18,729 bases of DNA from Alphaproteobacteria bacterium (GTDB taxonomy: Bacteria; Pseudomonadota; Alphaproteobacteria; Sphingomonadales; Sphingomonadaceae): NCBI GenBank assembly GCA_028869975.1, contig JAGWQR010000149.1:1-18729 (forward strand), written 5' to 3'. A program made the position numbers and the translations under genes. Positions within the stretch are counted from its first letter, which is position 1, and every line of letters begins with the position of its first letter. Positions 1 to 6,027 of this stretch are shown here, piece after piece. Below the pieces are notes generated by a model that saw only the letters and a program-made list of their open reading frames with translations, made no database searches and was not told the DNA's origin.

Positions 1-79
1 ACATGCCACTGCCATCGAGATTGAGCGCAACGCTGATCTGCGTTTCGGTCGTGTTGCGGGAGAGGCTTGCCTGTCGCAT
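1..79 (-). CDS. hisB: Imidazoleglycerol-phosphate dehydratase, N-terminal fragment (gene continues off the left edge)
   Basis: Reading the minus strand from an ATG at 79-77 gives 26 residues, beginning MRQASLSRNTTETQIS and continuing to NLDGSGM. This matches the usual HisB start (an R-T-x-ETxI strand followed by NLDGTG). HisB is a cytoplasmic histidine-biosynthesis enzyme that dehydrates imidazole-glycerol phosphate to imidazole-acetol phosphate. Only the first strand is in the window, so no metal-binding histidines can be checked. A GGGGAG stretch five bases upstream of the ATG serves as ribosome binding site. The gene is divergent from sspB, with 76 bp between the two starts. The call rests on a short but characteristic N-terminus, so it is good but not certain. 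Confidence 0.8.
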   Translation of the reverse strand, partial: MRQASLSRNTTETQISVALNLDGSGM

Positions 80-155
80 GGCCGCTCCCCTAGAGCCTTA
101 TGCCAGCGCACGCAACGCCTTGACGCGGGCAAGCCAAGCGTTCAGGGATTCGCCC

Positions 156-632
156 ATGAGTGATACACCACCAGACAGCCTGATTCCCTATGACGAAATC
201 GTGCAGGAGACTTTGCGTGCGGTGGTGGGCCGGGTGCTCGCGCCGATCCATTCGAACCAGGATTTGCTGGGCGATCATCATTTTTACATCACCTTTCGCA
301 CCCAGGCCCCGGGGGTTTCAGTACCGCGCTCGCTGTTCGAGCGCTTTCCGGAAGAGATGACTATCGTGCTCCAGAACAAATTCTGGGACTTGAAGGTGCA
401 TGACAGTTGGTTTGAGGTGACGCTGACCTTTGGCGGGGTGCCCTCGCACCTGACCATTCCGTTCGCCGCGATCACGCAATTCCACGATCCCGCGGTCAAT
501 TTCGCACTGCAATTCAGCGCCGTGGTCGAGGATGAGGCGCCGCCACCTGCGCCCGAACCGGAAAAACCGCATGTTGTGAAGAGCGAAGATGGCTCGAACG
601 TCGTCACGGTTGATTTCGGGCGCAAGAAGTAG
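156..632 (+). CDS. sspB: SspB-family ClpXP adaptor protein (alphaproteobacterial type)
   Basis: A 158-residue protein starting MSDTPPDSLIPYDEIV. SspB-family adaptors bind ssrA-tagged or other substrates and deliver them to the ClpXP protease in the cytoplasm. The compact folded domain covers about residues 10-125 (YITF, IVLQ..FWDL and LTIPFAAITQFHDPAVNFALQF segments). It is followed by an acidic and proline-rich linker, then a short basic C-terminal tail (VVTVDFGRKK) of the kind that docks on ClpX. The reading frame is open back to position 3, but the ATG at 156 fits the family start and has AGGGA at 144-148 with a 7-base spacer. The stop is 5 bases from gmk, so the two are probably co-transcribed. 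In alphaproteobacteria this adaptor can also affect turnover of cell-cycle regulators; whether that holds here is inference. Confidence 0.85.
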   Translation: MSDTPPDSLIPYDEIVQETLRAVVGRVLAPIHSNQDLLGDHHFYITFRTQAPGVSVPRSLFERFPEEMTIVLQNKFWDLKVHDSWFEVTLTFGGVPSHLTIPFAAITQFHDPAVNFALQFSAVVEDEAPPPAPEPEKPHVVKSEDGSNVVTVDFGRKK

Positions 633-637
633 CGCGC

Positions 638-1255
638 ATGGATCGCAGAGGGCTGTTGTTTGTGCTGTCCTCACCCTCCGGGGCGGGTAAATCAACGCTT
701 TCGAGAATGCTGCTGGCGGCGGATGCGGGGATCACGCTCTCGGTATCCGCAACCACGCGCCCGCCGCGCGCCGGCGAGGTCGATGGCCAGGATTATCATT
801 TTGTCTCTGTCGAACGCTATGCGGAGATGGTCTCGGGCGGCGATTTTCTCGAATATGCGACCGTGTTTGGCAACCGTTACGGAACGCCGCGCGCGCCGGT
901 TGAGGCCGCGCTGCGGGAGGGCCGCGATGTGCTGTTCGACATAGACTGGCAGGGCGCGCAACAGCTTCATCAGGCGGCCGAGCGCGATGTCGTGCGCGTG
1001 TTCATCCTGCCGCCGTCAATCGCTGAACTGGAGCACCGGCTGCGCGCGCGCGGCACCGATGATGAAGTGGTGATCGAAGCGCGCATGGAGCGTGCCCGCG
1101 CAGAAATCAGCCATTGGGACAATTATGATTATGTGCTGGTCAATGACGAAGTTGCGGCCTGTTTTGCACAGGTGCAGACCATCCTTGCAGCCGAACGCCT
1201 CAAACGCGCGCGTCAGACCGGGCTGGTGGCATTTACCCGAGGGCTGATGGGTTAA
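638..1255 (+). CDS. gmk: Guanylate kinase
   Basis: A 205-residue cytoplasmic nucleotide kinase that phosphorylates GMP to GDP with ATP, needed for GTP supply and GMP salvage. The Walker A P-loop SSPSGAGKST lies at residues 11-20. The GMP-binding region follows, with TTRPPRAGEVDGQDYHF (about 39-55) and the FGNRYGTP segment. The DIDWQGAQQL motif and a lid-region arginine-rich stretch come next. Length is typical for bacterial Gmk. It starts 5 bases after sspB with a poor ribosome binding site of its own, which suggests translational coupling. Its TAA stop overlaps the stop of convergent rnhA by 4 bp, leaving no room for a terminator between them. Confidence 0.96.
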   Translation: MDRRGLLFVLSSPSGAGKSTLSRMLLAADAGITLSVSATTRPPRAGEVDGQDYHFVSVERYAEMVSGGDFLEYATVFGNRYGTPRAPVEAALREGRDVLFDIDWQGAQQLHQAAERDVVRVFILPPSIAELEHRLRARGTDDEVVIEARMERARAEISHWDNYDYVLVNDEVAACFAQVQTILAAERLKRARQTGLVAFTRGLMG

Positions 1256-1692
1256 GCCCGTTGCGCCGCAGCGCTGGCGAGTTTATCGACTCGCTCATTA
1301 TCGGGGTGGCCGTTATGGCCTTTCACCCAGCGCCATTGAACCATGTGCGGGCGGGCGGCGGAGAGCAATTCCTGCCAGAGATCGATATTCTTGACCGGCT
1401 TTTTGCTGGCGGTTTGCCAGTTGTTGCGCTGCCAGCTATCGACCCATTTCATGATGCCGTCGCGCACATAGACGCTGTCGGTGGTCAGCGTAACATGACA
1501 GGGATCGCGGAGCGCTTGCAATGCACGGATCGCGGCCATCAGCTCCATGCGGTTGTTGGTGGTGTCGGTTTCTCCGCCCGACAACTCCTTTTCATATGTG
1601 CCATAGCGCAGCAGCGCGCCCCAGCCGCCGGGGCCGGGATTGCCCTTGCACGCGCCGTCGGTAAAGATATGGACGTGCGGCAGCTTACTCAT
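1252..1692 (-). CDS. rnhA: Ribonuclease HI
   Basis: A 146-residue endonuclease that cuts the RNA strand of RNA-DNA hybrids, removing R-loops and primer remnants. All catalytic residues are visible: D12 in FTDGACKGNPGPGGWG, E50 in NNRMELMAAI, D72 in TTDSVYVRDG, and D136 in HPDNERVDKLA, with the proton-shuttling histidine at H126 (VKGHNGH). The basic, Trp-rich handle loop (WVDSWQRNNWQTASKKPVKN, 83-102) is present, so this is a full-length class I enzyme. Its ATG overlaps the thrB stop in an ATGA arrangement (1689-1692), so it is the last gene of an ispH-thrB-rnhA cluster. It ends tail to tail with gmk. Confidence 0.97.
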   Translation of the reverse strand: MSKLPHVHIFTDGACKGNPGPGGWGALLRYGTYEKELSGGETDTTNNRMELMAAIRALQALRDPCHVTLTTDSVYVRDGIMKWVDSWQRNNWQTASKKPVKNIDLWQELLSAARPHMVQWRWVKGHNGHPDNERVDKLASAAAQRA

Positions 1693-2642
1693 AGCGCATT
1701 ATAATGTTCCAGCCGCCGCAGGAAGGCGAGTGGGTCCTTACGGGTGACGAGCGCCTCGGCAGGGGTGTTGAGCCAGTCCCACGCGCGGGTCAGGAGAAAG
1801 CGCAAACAGGCGCCGCGCGCGAGGATCGGGAAGGCTGCACGCTCGGCGGCGCTCAGGCCATGGGTTGCGTCGTAACCAGCGATGATGGCGTCGCCGACCG
1901 CCGCATCATAATTCCGGCCTTCATAATCAAAGGCCCAGGCGGCGTGCGTCACCGCCACATCCCAGGCGCGCACTTCGGTTGCTGCAAAATAAAAGTCGAT
2001 CAGTCCGGAGACCGCAACACCACGCATCAGCACATTGTCGGGGAAAAGATCGGCATGAATAACCGCGCGCGGCAGGGCGGCAGGCCAGTGCGCTTTGAGA
2101 TACGCGCATTCCGCTTCGACTTTTGCGCGCAGGCCCGGTTGGATGTCATCGAGCGACACACCGCATTTTGCGGCGAGCGCATACCAGCCTTCGGGCCCGA
2201 GCGCATTGGCGCGGTTCAGCGCAAAATCTGCCAGCGCCATGTGTATCCGCCCCAGTGCTGCACCGGTGGCGCGGGCTTGGGTAGCGGTCGGATGGCTCAC
2301 CGAGAGGCCGGGAAGAAATTCGATCAGCGCGGCGGGACGGCCACAAAGGGTGCGCAACTGTTCACCTTGCCGATCACGCAGCATTCGCGGCACGGCACAG
2401 CCCCGTTCGGCGAGATGATCGAGCAGCGCGGCAAAGAAAGGCAGGTCGGCAGCGTCCACCCGCTTTTCATATAGCGTCAGGATGAAGCGCGCGCCCTTGC
2501 CGTCCCGTCCGCTGGTATCGACCAAATAATTGCTGTTCTCGACCCCTTCTGCAATGCCTTTGGCAGAGGCAAGCGTTCCAACCTCATAGCGAGCAATGAA
2601 TTCAGCCATCGCTTCGGCTGAAACCTGGGTATAAACCGCCAT
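1689..2642 (-). CDS. thrB: Homoserine kinase, aminoglycoside-phosphotransferase-fold type
   Basis: A 317-residue cytoplasmic kinase that phosphorylates L-homoserine to O-phosphohomoserine in threonine biosynthesis. It belongs to the APH/choline-kinase fold, not to the GHMP family of the E. coli enzyme. Evidence is the N-terminal segment with GIAEGVENSNYLV (29-41), the catalytic loop HADLFPDN at 196-203 (D198 and N203 predicted catalytic and metal-binding), and the IDF motif at 215-217, equivalent to the kinase DFG. This type is common in alphaproteobacteria. It starts 6 bases after ispH and overlaps rnhA by 4, so the three are likely one transcript. A related APH-type small-molecule kinase is possible, but the N-terminal signature favours ThrB. 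Confidence 0.93.
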   Translation of the reverse strand: MAVYTQVSAEAMAEFIARYEVGTLASAKGIAEGVENSNYLVDTSGRDGKGARFILTLYEKRVDAADLPFFAALLDHLAERGCAVPRMLRDRQGEQLRTLCGRPAALIEFLPGLSVSHPTATQARATGAALGRIHMALADFALNRANALGPEGWYALAAKCGVSLDDIQPGLRAKVEAECAYLKAHWPAALPRAVIHADLFPDNVLMRGVAVSGLIDFYFAATEVRAWDVAVTHAAWAFDYEGRNYDAAVGDAIIAGYDATHGLSAAERAAFPILARGACLRFLLTRAWDWLNTPAEALVTRKDPLAFLRRLEHYNAL

Positions 2643-2648
2643 GTCCGC

Positions 2649-3593
2649 TCAGACCGCCAGCCCGCGTGGCAGCTTGAATTCAACAGCTTCGCGCGCGATT
2701 TCTACTGGTTCTTCCTGGATAACGAAGCGCGTGGCAAGCAGGTCAACCACCTCGCGCACCAGCAGTTCCGGGGCCGAGGCACCCGCTGTTATGCCGGCGG
2801 TCGTTATGTCGTCAAACCAGTCAAAATCGATTTCGGCGGCGCGCTGGATCAACCGGGCGCGTGCGCCATATTTTTTGGCGACCTCGACCAGCCGGAGCGA
2901 ATTGGACGAATTGGGCGCGCCGATCACCAGCACCAGCCCGCAGCGCTGCGCAATCGCCTTAACCGCTTCCTGCCGGTTGGAGGTGGCGTAACAAATATCG
3001 TCGGCGCGCGGCGCGACAATGCCGGGGAAGCGCCGCTGGAGCGCGGCTGTAATTTCCGCCGTGTCATCGACCGAAAGCGTGGTTTGCGTCAAAAACCCGA
3101 GACGCTCAGGGTCTTGCGGGGCGAGCGTTGCAACATCGGCCAATGTCTCAACGAGCGTCATATGTCCCTCGGGCACCTGACCGAACGTGCCTTCCACTTC
3201 GGGGTGGCCCTTATGACCGATAAACAGGATATGGCGACCATCCGCGACAAGCCGTTCCGCTGCGCGATGCACACGCGACACCAGCGGGCAGGTGGCATCA
3301 AGATAATTGAGGCCGCGCGCCTGTGCCTTGGCGGGGATCGCCTTGGGCACGCCGTGTGCCGAAAATACCACCGGCACATCATCGGGAACATCATCAAGCG
3401 ATTCTACGAAAATAGCCCCTTTCGTACGCAGACCATCCACCACGAAGCGATTATGGACAATTTCATGGCGCACATAGATAGGCGGGCCGTATTTTTCGAG
3501 CGCCAGCTCAACGATGCGGATGGCACGGTCAACCCCCGCGCAAAAGCCGCGCGGCGCCGCTATAAGCAGTTTCAATGACAATTCAGCATTCAT
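2649..3593 (-). CDS. ispH: 4-hydroxy-3-methylbut-2-enyl diphosphate reductase
   Basis: A 314-residue iron-sulfur enzyme for the last step of the MEP isoprenoid pathway, reducing HMBPP to IPP and DMAPP. The three cluster-ligand cysteines are C18 (APRGFCAGV), C102 (DATCPLV) and C201 (DDICYATSNRQ). Substrate-binding histidines occur at H47, H80 (FSAHGV) and H130, with the catalytic glutamate E132 in HPEVEGT. These sit six residues later than the E. coli numbering, consistent with a slightly longer N-terminus. The ATG at 3593 is the only ATG start, yet GGAG (3597-3594) abuts it directly, an unusually tight ribosome binding site. It leads the ispH-thrB-rnhA cluster and is divergent from the lipoprotein gene. 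Confidence 0.97.
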   Translation of the reverse strand: MNAELSLKLLIAAPRGFCAGVDRAIRIVELALEKYGPPIYVRHEIVHNRFVVDGLRTKGAIFVESLDDVPDDVPVVFSAHGVPKAIPAKAQARGLNYLDATCPLVSRVHRAAERLVADGRHILFIGHKGHPEVEGTFGQVPEGHMTLVETLADVATLAPQDPERLGFLTQTTLSVDDTAEITAALQRRFPGIVAPRADDICYATSNRQEAVKAIAQRCGLVLVIGAPNSSNSLRLVEVAKKYGARARLIQRAAEIDFDWFDDITTAGITAGASAPELLVREVVDLLATRFVIQEEPVEIAREAVEFKLPRGLAV

Positions 3594-3618
3594 CTCCGGT
3601 TCGCCCTTATGCGATTAC

Positions 3619-3647
3619 TTGCGTCGGGGAAAGCGCATACCTATACG
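3619..3647 (+). promoter_or_regulatory. Candidate sigma-70-like promoter for the lipoprotein gene
   Basis: TTGCGT at 3619-3624, a 17-base spacer, then TATACG at 3642-3647, which predicts a start near 3654 and a leader of about 26 bases before the TTG start at 3680. The spacing is ideal and the -10 keeps TATA, but the -35 is only partly conserved. Its -10 overlaps that of the divergent ispH candidate. Confidence 0.4.
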
Positions 3648-3669
3648 GATGCCCCACGATCATAGTGAA
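3640..3669 (-). promoter_or_regulatory. Candidate sigma-70-like promoter for ispH-thrB-rnhA
   Basis: On the minus strand, TTCACT (3669-3664) is followed by an 18-base spacer and TATAGG (3645-3640), each 4 of 6 to consensus. This would give a leader of about 40 bases before the ispH ATG. It shares the TATA core with a candidate promoter pointing the other way. Evidence is motif matching only. Confidence 0.25.
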
Positions 3670-3679
3670 GGACTGTTTC

Positions 3680-4375
3680 TTGAAAGCCCCCCTTATCCTC
3701 TCGGCCTGCGCCGTGCTCCTGTTTCTCGGCGGTTGCGCCAAGGATCATGATCTTGACGAATCGGGTGGCGTCCAGATTACGCGGTCGCGCTGCCCGGCTG
3801 TAGCGGTACCGGACAATACAGGCGATGTTACGCTCTTCAATCCAGCGAACAGTACCGATTCGCGCGCAATCGACGTGACTGCGACAATCACCAACCTGCG
3901 CACGACATGCAATGATGATGTGGCTAATTTTGAACCTGGCAAGCATAAAAAAAAGAAGCAGATCGCAACGCCAACGGGCGATATTATCAGCACCGTCGTC
4001 TTTGATGTCGATGCCCGGCGTACGGACACACATGGCGCGCGCGATGTTGTACTGCCTTATTACGCCGTGGTGATGCAGGGCGGCAAATATGTCATCACCA
4101 AGAGGCTGAATACGGTTACACTGCATTTTGATGACGGAAAGTTGCGCGCCAGTGCGCTCGGCCATGCGGGAGCCTATATTGATCGGGCCGCTGCGAGTCT
4201 GCCGCTCGATGTCATTACCAAAGTCAACCACAAGCGTAAAAGCGGCGATGCTGACGCTGATGAGGATCCGATGGCGGATCCACATGTGCGTGAAGAACTG
4301 GCACGTGCTAATTTTGAGTTGCTGATCGGTTTTCAGCTTAACGACGCGCAGCTCAAATATAACGCAACGCGCTGA
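3680..4375 (+). CDS. Uncharacterised predicted lipoprotein
   Basis: I do not recognise the family. The best start is TTG at 3680, with AAGGA at 3668-3672 and a 7-base spacer. The frame is open further upstream, but only from this start does a clean signal peptide appear. The 231-residue product has MK, then a hydrophobic run, and a lipobox LGGC with C19 as the lipidation site, so it should be a periplasm-facing lipoprotein. The mature part begins with a charged linker (AKDHDLDESGG). It has two further cysteines (RSRC and TTC, about 35 residues apart) that could form a disulfide, a lysine run (KHKKKKQ), and a beta-rich middle (VVFDVDARR, VLPYYAVVMQGGKYVITKR, VTLHFDDGK). It ends in a charged, helical-looking tail. 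The neighbours give no function. Local base composition looks less GC-rich than in the flanking genes. Confidence 0.75.
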   Translation: MKAPLILSACAVLLFLGGCAKDHDLDESGGVQITRSRCPAVAVPDNTGDVTLFNPANSTDSRAIDVTATITNLRTTCNDDVANFEPGKHKKKKQIATPTGDIISTVVFDVDARRTDTHGARDVVLPYYAVVMQGGKYVITKRLNTVTLHFDDGKLRASALGHAGAYIDRAAASLPLDVITKVNHKRKSGDADADEDPMADPHVREELARANFELLIGFQLNDAQLKYNATR

Positions 4376-4472
4376 TTTGAATACTCCGAGGCATAAATAG
4401 CAAGGCAGTAGCTCCGGAACAAAGCCATAACGGTTCATTCTGTAGCGAACTCTTTACTTCTCTGTGGCGTAA

Positions 4473-4506
4473 TTAAGCGCATTTTAACCGCGCGCTGGCA
4501 TATGCT
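4473..4506 (+). promoter_or_regulatory. CtrA-type box TTAA-N7-TTAAC with -10 element, upstream of the diguanylate cyclase
   Basis: TTAA at 4473-4476 and TTAAC at 4484-4488 are separated by exactly seven bases (GCGCATT), a perfect match to the CtrA consensus known from Caulobacter and used across alphaproteobacteria. TATGCT at 4501-4506 is a reasonable -10 and places the transcription start at about 4512-4513. The box is then centred near -33, the usual position for CtrA activation over a weak -35. The box is seen directly; CtrA binding is inferred. Confidence 0.6.
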
Positions 4507-4511
4507 TGCGT

Positions 4512-5735
4512 ATGTATATTGACCCCGCTTATCTCTTTGTTCCTGCTGCATCCGGCAGGCAGGCTACGGGACGCTGGGTCAGGTTATGGTCAAGAATCGA
4601 ACCACCAGTCCCTCCGAACATTGCCGATCCATTGTTGCAGGAACAATATAAACAGATTGGCGCATGCATTCCTGTGCTTTACCTGTCATTGGGTTCGGCG
4701 GTTCTGACGAGCTTGATCGTGGCCCATGACAGTCTGACCGCAATAGACAGGATTTTGGGGCCAATTCTCATATTGCTGCTGAGCGCCTGGCGCGTTTTTG
4801 TCTGGCGGCGGAGGCAAAACGAAGCGACGAATGCGCAAGAACACCGCAAGCGCCTGCGAAGATCGACAATCCACACAATTTTCCTGAGCTTGCTGGGCGG
4901 CATATGGACGGCCTCTGCGTTCGTCTATCTCGATGAAGTGCCCGGCATGATGTTAATGGTTTGCCTGACGATGGCCGTGTTCAGCGCCATTAACTGTATG
5001 TGGTGGCTCCCCCGCGCGGCGATGGCGGTTGCGCTGTTCGGCATGATGCCCATGCTGTTAACCATGATGAGCTTCCACGATGCAGGCATTCGTGCCACTG
5101 CGATCTCTGTACTCGTGGTGACAGTGCTGCAACTGCGGCTCGTGCTCGGGAAATATAGCTCGTTGCTCCATTCTCTCGAGGTGGAACATCATATGCAACT
5201 ACTGGCGCATACTGATTCACTCACCCGCTTGGCGAACCGCAGAGGGTTCAATGACGCGCTGGATGCCAGCCTGGCTAACCGCAACGAAATCCAGAATCTG
5301 GCGCTTGCGCTCATCGATCTGGATGGATTCAAGGGCGCAAACGACCAGTTTGGTCACCCGGCAGGCGACGCCATATTGAGCGAAGTCGGGATTCGACTCG
5401 CGGCACTCAGCCCAGAGGCAATCTGCATCGGGCGGATTGGCGGCGATGAATTTGGCGTAATCCTGAATGAATCGCGCGCCTGTGTGCGGGCTGCCTGGGT
5501 TGAAAAAGCGCGGGCAATGATTTCGATTCCATATCAGTTCGGGGGCTTCACCATCCGGATTTCCGCCAGCATCGGCATGGCGGGCTGTCAGGCGGATATC
5601 GTTTCACGTGACGACTGGCTCACTGCGGCGGATACGGCCCTGTACCTTGACAAAAGTGACCGTCGCTGCCGCCGGACAGGTGACAGCGCAAAAATATCCC
5701 GTAATGCTGCTATCATGGCCGGACAACCGGATTAA
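4512..5735 (+). CDS. Membrane-bound GGDEF diguanylate cyclase
   Basis: A 407-residue inner-membrane protein predicted to make c-di-GMP from two GTP. The N-terminal half has about six membrane segments (about residues 50-71, 79-98, 120-139, 144-165, 166-187 and 191-212), with no sensor domain that I can name. A short linker (HSLEVEHHMQLLAHTDSLTRLANRRGF) leads to the GGDEF domain. Visible there are the DSLTRLANR start motif, the metal-site aspartates in LIDLDGFK, the ND..GH..GD substrate motif, and an intact GGDEF at 310-314. The I-site position holds PEAI rather than RxxD, so product inhibition is probably absent. There is no EAL domain. A TTG at 4506 would add two residues, but it overlaps the likely -10. 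ATG 4512 lacks any Shine-Dalgarno and may be leaderless. Confidence 0.9.
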   Translation: MYIDPAYLFVPAASGRQATGRWVRLWSRIEPPVPPNIADPLLQEQYKQIGACIPVLYLSLGSAVLTSLIVAHDSLTAIDRILGPILILLLSAWRVFVWRRRQNEATNAQEHRKRLRRSTIHTIFLSLLGGIWTASAFVYLDEVPGMMLMVCLTMAVFSAINCMWWLPRAAMAVALFGMMPMLLTMMSFHDAGIRATAISVLVVTVLQLRLVLGKYSSLLHSLEVEHHMQLLAHTDSLTRLANRRGFNDALDASLANRNEIQNLALALIDLDGFKGANDQFGHPAGDAILSEVGIRLAALSPEAICIGRIGGDEFGVILNESRACVRAAWVEKARAMISIPYQFGGFTIRISASIGMAGCQADIVSRDDWLTAADTALYLDKSDRRCRRTGDSAKISRNAAIMAGQPD

Positions 5736-5745
5736 CTTACAGCGC

Positions 5746-5774
5746 TTGACAGTGGTCGTGAGAGTCGTCATCAA
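5746..5774 (+). promoter_or_regulatory. Promoter driving the glycine riboswitch and gcv operon
   Basis: A perfect TTGACA -35 at 5746-5751 is followed by a 17-base spacer and CATCAA (5769-5774, 3 of 6 to TATAAT). The predicted start near 5781 lies just before the first aptamer. The element begins 10 bases after the diguanylate cyclase stop, and no terminator is visible between them, so some read-through into the riboswitch is possible. Confidence 0.55.
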
Positions 5775-5791
5775 GACGTGTCGCCGCCAAA

Positions 5792-5980
5792 GCGGGAGAG
5801 TGTGGGCTAAATGTCCGCCGCCGAAGGAGCAACCGCCCCGGAAACTCTCAGGCACAAAGGACCGTTTGGGCATATGTGACACTCTGGAAAGCGTTCCCAT
5901 GCGGATGGGAGCCACCGAAGGGGTAAGCGCTGCGCACGCGGTGTGAAAGCTCTCAGGTTCCGTGACAGAGGGGGCAGGCC
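5792..5980 (+). ncRNA. Tandem glycine riboswitch (two aptamers)
   Basis: Two consecutive glycine aptamers precede gcvT. Aptamer I spans about 5794-5888: AGAGTGT (5797-5803) can pair with ACACTCT (5879-5885) as P1. Inside are the conserved blocks CGCCGAAGGAGCAA and ACTCTCAGGCACAAAGGACC. Aptamer II spans about 5889-5980, with GCCACCGAAGGGGTAA and GCTCTCAGGTTCCGTGACAG followed by AGGGGG. The two are joined by the short linker typical of tandem glycine riboswitches (CTGGAAAGC). In known cases glycine binding turns on glycine cleavage genes, which fits the genes immediately downstream. Exact helix borders are by eye. Confidence 0.93.
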
Positions 5981-6022
5981 AGCGCTGACAGGCGTGGGTC
6001 TGAGCCTGTTGAATACGGAATC
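5956..6022 (+). promoter_or_regulatory. Expression platform: possible Shine-Dalgarno sequestering helix
   Basis: GGTTCCGT (5956-5963), part of the conserved core of aptamer II, can form 8 consecutive pairs (one G-U) with ACGGAATC (6015-6022). CGGAA at 6016-6020 is the best-placed gcvT ribosome binding site, 7 bases before the ATG at 6028. Folding aptamer II with glycine would free this site, giving a translational ON switch. Between them a 7-pair hairpin (5987-5993 with 6004-6010, 10-base loop) has no U-tract, so it is not an intrinsic terminator. The pairing is seen in sequence; the mechanism is inferred. Confidence 0.45.
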
Positions 6023-6027
6023 GGAGC

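Noticed and set aside
3..155. 51-codon N-terminal extension of the sspB frame
   Set aside because: It overlaps the hisB start on the other strand. The family start and an AGGGA site support ATG 156.
3641..4438. Minus-strand frame opposite the lipoprotein gene
   Set aside because: No good ribosome binding site or domain, whereas the plus strand has a lipobox, a signal peptide and a Shine-Dalgarno.
4376..4472. Gap between the lipoprotein and GGDEF genes searched for a terminator or small gene
   Set aside because: No stable hairpin with a U-tract and no small frame with a ribosome binding site was seen.
5987..6010. Hairpin in the gcvT leader considered as an intrinsic terminator
   Set aside because: A 7-pair stem is present, but no run of U follows (GAATACGG instead), so transcription termination is unlikely by this element alone.
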